A model generated the notes under the pieces. The model did no database searches. It saw only the letters and a program-made list of their open reading frames with translations, and was not told where the DNA came from. 9,281 bases of DNA from Christensenella sp. UBA7102. Lineage in GTDB: Bacteria > Bacillota > Clostridia > Christensenellales > UBA1750. The stretch lies in contig DKYK01000042.1 of assembly GCA_002492415.1 (NCBI GenBank), positions 1 through 9,281 of the forward strand, written 5' to 3'. Shown here piece by piece: positions 5,547 to 9,281 of this stretch (position 1 is the first letter of the stretch; every line of letters begins with the position of its first letter). The position numbers and the translations under genes were made by a program.

Positions 5547-7310
5547 TCATTCCCCGAGCATTTTGCGCACGCGCTCCTCCGTGATGGGATCGACCAGCGC
5601 GACGATGTGCGTGCCCTCTTCTGTGTAGTCCTCGCGCTCCACCGTGCCGTACTTGTGCAGATAGGATACTACGTCGCCCTTTGCGTAGGGAACCGTGAGG
5701 TCCAGCTCGCGGTGCGCGCGGCGCAGCTGGGTTTGGATGGCGTTCAGCAATTCGGGTACGCCCTCTCCGGTGCGGGTGGAGAACAGGATCACATCCTCGT
5801 GGTCGCTGGCGACGTTAGGAGCGAGGTCGTGCTTGTTGTAGATGTGCAGCATGGGCTTGTCGCCCGCGCCCAGGTCGGAGAGCACCTGCGCCACCACGCG
5901 CTGCTGCTCGGCGAAGTTTTCGTCGGAAACGTCCTGTACGATGAGCAGAAGATCGGCGTGCATCGCCTCCTCCAGCGTGGAGCGGAAGGCGTTGACCAAT
6001 TCGTGGGGCAGTTTGCTGATGAATCCCACGGTATCTACCAGCAGGCAGTCCATGCCGCAGGGCAGCGTGATGCGCCGCGTGACGGGATCCAGCGTGGCAA
6101 AGAGCTTATCCTCGGCCAGCACATCCGCTCCCGAGAGCAGGTTAAGCAGCGACGACTTGCCCGCATTGGTGTAGCCCACGATGGCGGCCACCGGCACTTC
6201 GTTGCGCACCCGGCGCGCCCGGCGCAGCGTCCGCTGACGGCGTACCTCTTCCAGCTCGCGGGAGAGGTCCGTGATGCGGCGGCGGATGCGGCGGCGATCC
6301 ATCTCCAGCTTGGTCTCACCGGGGCCGCGCGTGCCGATGCCGCCGCCCAGGCGCGAGAGCACGACGCCCAGGCCCGACAACCGGGGCAGCTGATACTTCA
6401 TCTGCGCAAGCTCCACCTGCAGCTTGCCCTCGCGCGAGGAGGCGCGCTGCGCAAAGATGTCCAGAATCAGCGTGGTGCGGTCGATCACGCGGCAGCCGAT
6501 CAACTCCTCCAGATTGCGTACCTGCGCGCCCGTCAGCTCATCGTCCATGATCACCAGGTCGATGTCCGCGCTCTGCACCATCAGCGACAGCTCCCGCGCT
6601 TTGCCCGCGCCAATGTAGGTGCCGGGTTCCGCTTTGGAGCGGTTCTGATGGATGCGGGAGACGACCTTGGCGCCCGCGGTGTCCGCCAGGCGTTCCAGCT
6701 CGAGCAGCGTGGGCGCGTCCTCGCTCTCGGCCAGGCCCACCACCAGCGCGCGCTCCGTGCGGCGCTCCTCAGGCGGCGCGGCGGCCGCAATGCGGCGGTC
6801 GGTTTCTTCAATTTGCTGCATCAGCCCCGCTTGCGGAATGCGCTCGGGCGCAAAGGGCTTGGTCAGCAGCAAACTGTACTGCCCGTCCTGCGCGGGCTCG
6901 CCCAGAAAGGCGACCGAAAGCGCTGTGGCCTGTCCTTCCGCGCTCACGCCGATGGCGGCCATCGCGTCCAGACGCAGGCGCTGCAGTGACTGCAGATCCA
7001 CGCTGGAGAGCGTGCTGTCCCCGCCGGGGTGCGTGTGGATGCAGCGTACGCCCGAAAGGCGCGTCAGCGAGCGCCGCAGGTTGAGATTGGCCAGGCTGAC
7101 GGTCTGCGCGTCGCCCACCGTCACGTCCAGCACGTCGCCGCCGCGCGAGAGGTAGACCGAGATCTCGCGGCCCAGCAGGCCGGTGTAGCGCGCCAGCTGC
7201 CGCATCAGCTCCCCGGGCAGAAATTCGTCGCGCTCGCATTCGATGCGCTGCATCGTCTCCATCTGCTCCAACAGCGCCTGGCGGATGCCCTGCGTGTTTC
7301 CGTTTATCAT
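5547..7310 (-). CDS. hflX: Ribosome-associated GTPase HflX with N-terminal JAMM/MPN-like domain
   Basis: A 587-residue HflX, a GTPase that binds the 50S subunit and splits stalled or hibernating ribosomes. The core is complete: HflX N-terminal nucleotide-binding domain (about 186-330, with YIGAGKA at 232-238), a charged coiled-coil linker (about 331-371), and the G domain with G1 GYTNAGKS (379-386), G2 near Thr406, G3 DTVGF (426-430), G4 NKHD (492-495) and G5 near Ser511, then a short C-terminal domain. E. coli HflX is about 426 residues; the extra 185 are N-terminal. That extension contains HTHPGGDSTLSSVD (92-105), fitting the JAMM consensus HxHPx6SxxD, with Glu49 43 residues before as in JAMM proteases. 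I believe other clostridial HflX proteins have a similar extension. The start is the ATG at 7308-7310, preceded by GGGAGGG (7316-7322); an in-frame upstream ATG at 7421 lies before the likely promoter and is rejected. The gene has its own promoter and stands downstream of the DUF4180 gene. Confidence 0.95.
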   Translation of the reverse strand: MINGNTQGIRQALLEQMETMQRIECERDEFLPGELMRQLARYTGLLGREISVYLSRGGDVLDVTVGDAQTVSLANLNLRRSLTRLSGVRCIHTHPGGDSTLSSVDLQSLQRLRLDAMAAIGVSAEGQATALSVAFLGEPAQDGQYSLLLTKPFAPERIPQAGLMQQIEETDRRIAAAAPPEERRTERALVVGLAESEDAPTLLELERLADTAGAKVVSRIHQNRSKAEPGTYIGAGKARELSLMVQSADIDLVIMDDELTGAQVRNLEELIGCRVIDRTTLILDIFAQRASSREGKLQVELAQMKYQLPRLSGLGVVLSRLGGGIGTRGPGETKLEMDRRRIRRRITDLSRELEEVRRQRTLRRARRVRNEVPVAAIVGYTNAGKSSLLNLLSGADVLAEDKLFATLDPVTRRITLPCGMDCLLVDTVGFISKLPHELVNAFRSTLEEAMHADLLLIVQDVSDENFAEQQRVVAQVLSDLGAGDKPMLHIYNKHDLAPNVASDHEDVILFSTRTGEGVPELLNAIQTQLRRAHRELDLTVPYAKGDVVSYLHKYGTVEREDYTEEGTHIVALVDPITEERVRKMLGE

Positions 7311-7356
7311 GAAAACCCTCCCGTATTCTCCGAAGAAAAAATTCGTTTCTTCCCTT

Positions 7357-7384
7357 ATTATACAACAAAACACACGCCGGTAAA
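7357..7384 (-). promoter_or_regulatory. Candidate promoter of hflX
   Basis: On the minus strand a consensus -10 TATAAT (7357-7362) is preceded after 16 bases by TTTACC (7379-7384). The start would be near 7350, giving a leader of about 40 bases with the GGGAGGG site. The promoter overlaps the terminator hairpin of the preceding DUF4180 gene. Confidence 0.6.
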
Positions 7385-7395
7385 AGCGCGTGTTT
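7367..7395 (-). terminator. Terminator hairpin after the DUF4180 gene
   Basis: On the minus strand AAAACACGCGC pairs with GCGTGTGTTTT (11 pairs, one of them G-U) around an 8-base loop, and a TTTTGTTGT tract follows. It lies 22 bases beyond the DUF4180 stop codon. The hairpin occupies the -35 and spacer of the hflX promoter. Confidence 0.65.
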
Positions 7396-7417
7396 TGCAT
7401 CTTTAGGGCGCTGACGC

Positions 7418-7789
7418 TCATTCGGCCGCGGTGCTCAGACGCTCCAGCGCCTCCTCGCGCGTCGCCGCAAAGAACACGTCCTTTCCGCGATTGCTCTCGT
7501 AAATGAAGTCTCGCAGCGGCTTGCTCGTGTAGCGCGTAAAGTCGCCATAAATGGCAACTTTGCAGCGGTAGTTGATGAATTTTTGCAGCACCTCGCCCGC
7601 AAAGCCCGTGCTCAGTATGAAAAAGCTCTCATCCAACGCGCCCTTTTCGATCGCGATCCGGCTGCTGTCCGCGATGGCGCACGCGCTCATCATCATGTCC
7701 AGCGCTGTGCCCACATCTTTGATTTCCTGTTTGCCGCCCGAGACGACGGCGATGGTCTGACCGTTATACACGGTTTTTTCTATGTTCAT
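7418..7789 (-). CDS. DUF4180 domain protein
   Basis: A 123-residue soluble protein that consists entirely of a DUF4180 domain. Family-typical stretches are LDMMMSA (30-36), the acidic ESFFILSTGFAGEVLQKFINYR region (54-75, shown here in part: STGFAGEVLQKF at 60-71), VAIYGDF (78-84) and LRDFIYESNRGKDVFF (92-107). The alternating strands and helices, and the GDF and ESNRG motifs, suggest a small STAS-like alpha/beta fold, but that is inference; no biochemical role of DUF4180 is known to me. The ATG at 7787-7789 has AAGGAG (7798-7803) 8 bases upstream. The neighbours are a methyltransferase upstream and hflX downstream on the same strand, each with separate promoter-like sequences, so co-regulation is possible but not required. 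Confidence 0.85.
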   Translation of the reverse strand: MNIEKTVYNGQTIAVVSGGKQEIKDVGTALDMMMSACAIADSSRIAIEKGALDESFFILSTGFAGEVLQKFINYRCKVAIYGDFTRYTSKPLRDFIYESNRGKDVFFAATREEALERLSTAAE

Positions 7790-7851
7790 GTAAATGACTC
7801 CTTAATCTGTAATTCTGAAAAAAATACGCCCGCCAGCGGATCGTCTCCATC

Positions 7852-7875
7852 ATTATAAAACAAAGCGCACGTTGA
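7852..7875 (-). promoter_or_regulatory. Candidate promoter of the DUF4180 gene
   Basis: On the minus strand a perfect TATAAT (7852-7857) lies about 60 bases before the DUF4180 start codon. No good -35 is present at the right distance; the T-rich stretch near 7874-7880 is the best candidate. The neighbourhood resembles that of the hflX promoter: both have a hairpin and T tract running straight into the -10. Confidence 0.45.
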
Positions 7876-7907
7876 TAAAAAGCATTGCCCTGCGTCTTTA
7901 CGCTTTG
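7857..7907 (-). terminator. Probable terminator after the methyltransferase gene
   Basis: On the minus strand CAAAGCGT (7900-7907, inside the last codons of the methyltransferase) pairs with GCGCTTTG (7861-7868), with an inner ACG/CGT pairing and a long loop; TTTT follows directly at 7857-7860. The large loop makes it weaker than the other terminators here. Confidence 0.4.
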
Positions 7908-8656
7908 CGCGCGCGCAGGCAGTACCAAGGCGTGTCCATAAAATCACGATCCTCAAAGTAGGGCAGGGGCTTGATGACCAGGTCGCGGTAGCCCAGCCCG
8001 GCAAGCGTCCCCTTTACCAGCTCAATGGAGAAGGGATGCAGGCTTTCCTCGTAGATCTCCTGTCGGTAGATGCGCCCGTCGCGCTCGTAGGCGTTGCAGA
8101 CATTGATGCGGATGGTGCCGTCGGGCGGGTATTCCCACACCTGCACCATGTGGATGCGCTCGCCGTCATCGCGGGTGAAGGGCTGTGCAAACTGGATGTG
8201 CTTTTTGCTGCGCAGCTCCAGATCCCAGTTGCGCGTGTCCAGGTAGAGGATTCCGCCCGGCCGCACGAGCGCATCCATCTGCCGCAACGCGGTGCGCACG
8301 CCTTCGTTGTCCACATGCCCCAGCGAGCTGCCCGTGCTCATCACACAGTCGAACTGTCGAGTAAAATGGCGGGTCAGTTCGCGGAAGTCGCACTGGGTCA
8401 GGGGCACGTCGTAGCCCTTCTGCGCGGCCTTTTTTGCGCCTTGCTCCAGCATGGCCGCGCTCAGATCGGAACCCCAGACGCTGTAGCCCAGCTCGCACAG
8501 CTCAAACGTGAGGTCGCCCGTGCCGAAGCTGCAGTCCAGAATGTCCCGGATGTCGCAGTCGGCAAACAATTTTTGGTAGTGCATCCGGTAGACGTCGTTT
8601 GCCGCCTGAGTGAAGCGCTCGTCGTAGATCTCGGGAAAATCGTACAGGTCCGCCAT
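7898..8656 (-). CDS. Class I SAM-dependent methyltransferase
   Basis: A 252-residue soluble methyltransferase with the Rossmann-type fold. Motif I is ILDCSFGTGDLT (39-50), a variant of the usual DxGxGTG with Ser and Phe before GTG. Asp64 in GSDLSAAML ends strand 2 and should bind the ribose of S-adenosylmethionine. QCDFREL follows as motif II, FDCVMSTGSSLGHV as motif IV, and a VRPGGILYLDTRNW strand as the post-motif segment. The C-terminal half holds a beta-rich insert (GTIRINVCNAYERDGRIYRQEIYEE in part) that probably shapes the substrate pocket. The fold resembles small-molecule or ubiquinone/biotin-type methyltransferases; the substrate cannot be inferred. The start at 8654-8656 is fixed by AAGGAGG (8664-8670) 7 bases upstream, rejecting a longer frame to 8737 that would run through the promoter. 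It is divergent from the unrecognised gene at 8805. Confidence 0.9.
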   Translation of the reverse strand: MADLYDFPEIYDERFTQAANDVYRMHYQKLFADCDIRDILDCSFGTGDLTFELCELGYSVWGSDLSAAMLEQGAKKAAQKGYDVPLTQCDFRELTRHFTRQFDCVMSTGSSLGHVDNEGVRTALRQMDALVRPGGILYLDTRNWDLELRSKKHIQFAQPFTRDDGERIHMVQVWEYPPDGTIRINVCNAYERDGRIYRQEIYEESLHPFSIELVKGTLAGLGYRDLVIKPLPYFEDRDFMDTPWYCLRARKA

Positions 8657-8693
8657 GAAACCCCCTCCTTGTGTGCCCAAAACGCTTTTTTCC

Positions 8694-8722
8694 AGCATAA
8701 CAAAATGTGAAAAAATAATCAA
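8694..8722 (-). promoter_or_regulatory. Candidate promoter of the methyltransferase gene
   Basis: On the minus strand TTGATT (8717-8722) and TATGCT (8694-8699) are separated by 17 bases in an AT-rich stretch that contrasts with the GC-rich genes. Transcription would start near 8687, about 30 bases before the start codon. Confidence 0.55.
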
Positions 8723-8774
8723 TATCGACGGAAACAAAAAAGTTGACGGATTCCGCCATACGCGACGTATTGTA

Positions 8775-8783
8775 TGCTATACT
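8775..8783 (+). promoter_or_regulatory. Extended -10 promoter of the gene at 8805
   Basis: TGCTATACT is an extended -10 element with TATACT at 8778-8783. No -35 lies at 17 bases; a good TTGACG at 8743-8748 is 29 bases away and could serve only a weaker -10 such as TATTGT at 8768-8773. The leader from a start near 8790 would be about 15 bases, just enough for the GAGGTG ribosome binding site at 8791-8796. Confidence 0.5.
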
Positions 8784-8804
8784 GATTGCAGAGGTGAGCA
8801 CGGC

Positions 8805-9251
8805 ATGATCACACAGGAGCCTGCACGGCGGGACATCGAGCGCTGGCGGCGCATTTATGAGCAGAATCGAAAACGCCTGACGCCCAATCGCGTCGGCGGC
8901 GCGGAGGTAGAGCGGTATTTTGTGGAAAAGTACGCGCCGCAGACCTTTTTGGACGCGGCCTTTATCCGGACGGTGGAGGGCAATTTGCTGAGCAATGCGG
9001 TGCACTTTGAAAAGCTGGCTTTGGGTGCGCGGCCCGACGTTGCGGCATACCGGCTTTTCGGAGACGTGCTGGTGGGCATCGACCGCACAACGGGCTTTTT
9101 CCACGTGGAAGGCAGCGATATCCGGCGCGTGGCGGAGATTTGGGACGATCTGTTCCTCTATCGCGGGCTGGATGCGTGCGATCTGGAGAATTTCGTGCTG
9201 GTGGCGCAGTATGTGATGCTCAGGCAACGGAGTCGAGCGCGCAAATTCTGA
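8805..9251 (+). CDS. Hypothetical protein
   Basis: A 148-residue soluble, strongly charged protein that I do not recognise. The first 30 residues are rich in Arg and Glu and probably helical (DIERWRRIYEQNRKRL at 10-25). A mixed alpha/beta body follows, with YRLFGDVLVGIDRTTGFFHV reading as a pair of strands (in part: FGDVLVGIDR), and an acidic stretch VAEIWDDLFLYRGLDACDLE. There is no signal peptide or membrane segment. The frame stays open upstream to an ATG at 8655, but I start it at 8805-8807: GAGGTG (8791-8796) is 8 bases before, and the upstream part covers the divergent promoters and the AT-rich control region. The codon use matches the neighbouring genes and the hairpin after the stop suggests a monocistronic unit. 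The order of residues gives no clue to function; small SMI1/KNR4-like or immunity-type proteins have similar size, but I see no motif to support that. Confidence 0.75.
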   Translation: MITQEPARRDIERWRRIYEQNRKRLTPNRVGGAEVERYFVEKYAPQTFLDAAFIRTVEGNLLSNAVHFEKLALGARPDVAAYRLFGDVLVGIDRTTGFFHVEGSDIRRVAEIWDDLFLYRGLDACDLENFVLVAQYVMLRQRSRARKF

Positions 9252-9262
9252 AAAAAGCGTCC

Positions 9263-9281
9263 GCACGGTCGTTGACCGTGC
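9263..9281 (+). terminator. Partial terminator hairpin at the window edge
   Basis: GCACGGTC (9263-9270) pairs perfectly with GACCGTGC (9274-9281) around a GTT loop, 11 bases after the stop codon of the preceding gene. An AAAAAAGCG run precedes it, so the missing right side probably continues as the complement ending in a T tract. The window ends at the last base of the right arm. Confidence 0.7.

Noticed and set aside
5535..6989. A 484-codon open frame on the plus strand across hflX
   Set aside because: It is antisense to intact GTPase motifs and has a repetitive Gln/Ala/Arg/His-rich composition with no initiation signals.

Overview
The window reads as chromosomal DNA from a GC-rich, Gram-positive, Clostridia-like Firmicute. 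Three things suggest this: strong AGGAGG-type ribosome binding sites in front of almost every gene, a lipoprotein with the sporulation SpoIID domain, and a long clostridial-type HflX. No 16S gene or other taxonomic marker is present, so this placement is an inference. I see no insertion sequence, prophage, CRISPR array, tRNA or rRNA, and no gene-free stretch longer than about 160 bases.

Layout. (1) Left block, 76-1895, minus strand: a SpoIID-domain lipoprotein followed by an alpha/beta hydrolase with its own promoter; a perfect 12-bp palindrome sits between that promoter's -35 and -10. (2) 2045-3919, plus strand, divergent from the lipoprotein gene: a cytoplasmic family 97 glycoside hydrolase of the retaining (alpha-galactosidase-like) type, closed by a strong terminator. 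(3) 4055-5454, plus strand: two small integral membrane proteins of DUF families (DUF2238/YjdF-like and DUF2798-like). A strong promoter and then an intrinsic terminator lie between them, so the second gene may have an attenuated leader or the spacer may encode a short RNA. (4) 5547-8656, minus strand: in transcription order a SAM-dependent methyltransferase, a DUF4180 protein and the ribosome-splitting GTPase HflX. Each has its own promoter, and the gaps hold terminator hairpins whose U-tracts run into the next gene's -10 box. (5) 8805-9251, plus strand: a small unrecognised protein divergent from the methyltransferase, followed by a perfect hairpin cut by the window end.

The genes do not form one obvious pathway. 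The GH97 enzyme and the esterase-like hydrolase could both act on intracellular sugars or glycosides, but they are in separate transcription units. The most interesting points are the HflX N-terminal domain, which carries what looks like a complete JAMM/MPN metalloprotease motif; the promoter-terminator leader before the DUF2798-like gene; and the palindrome inside the hydrolase promoter. I do not see a clear multi-gene novel system.
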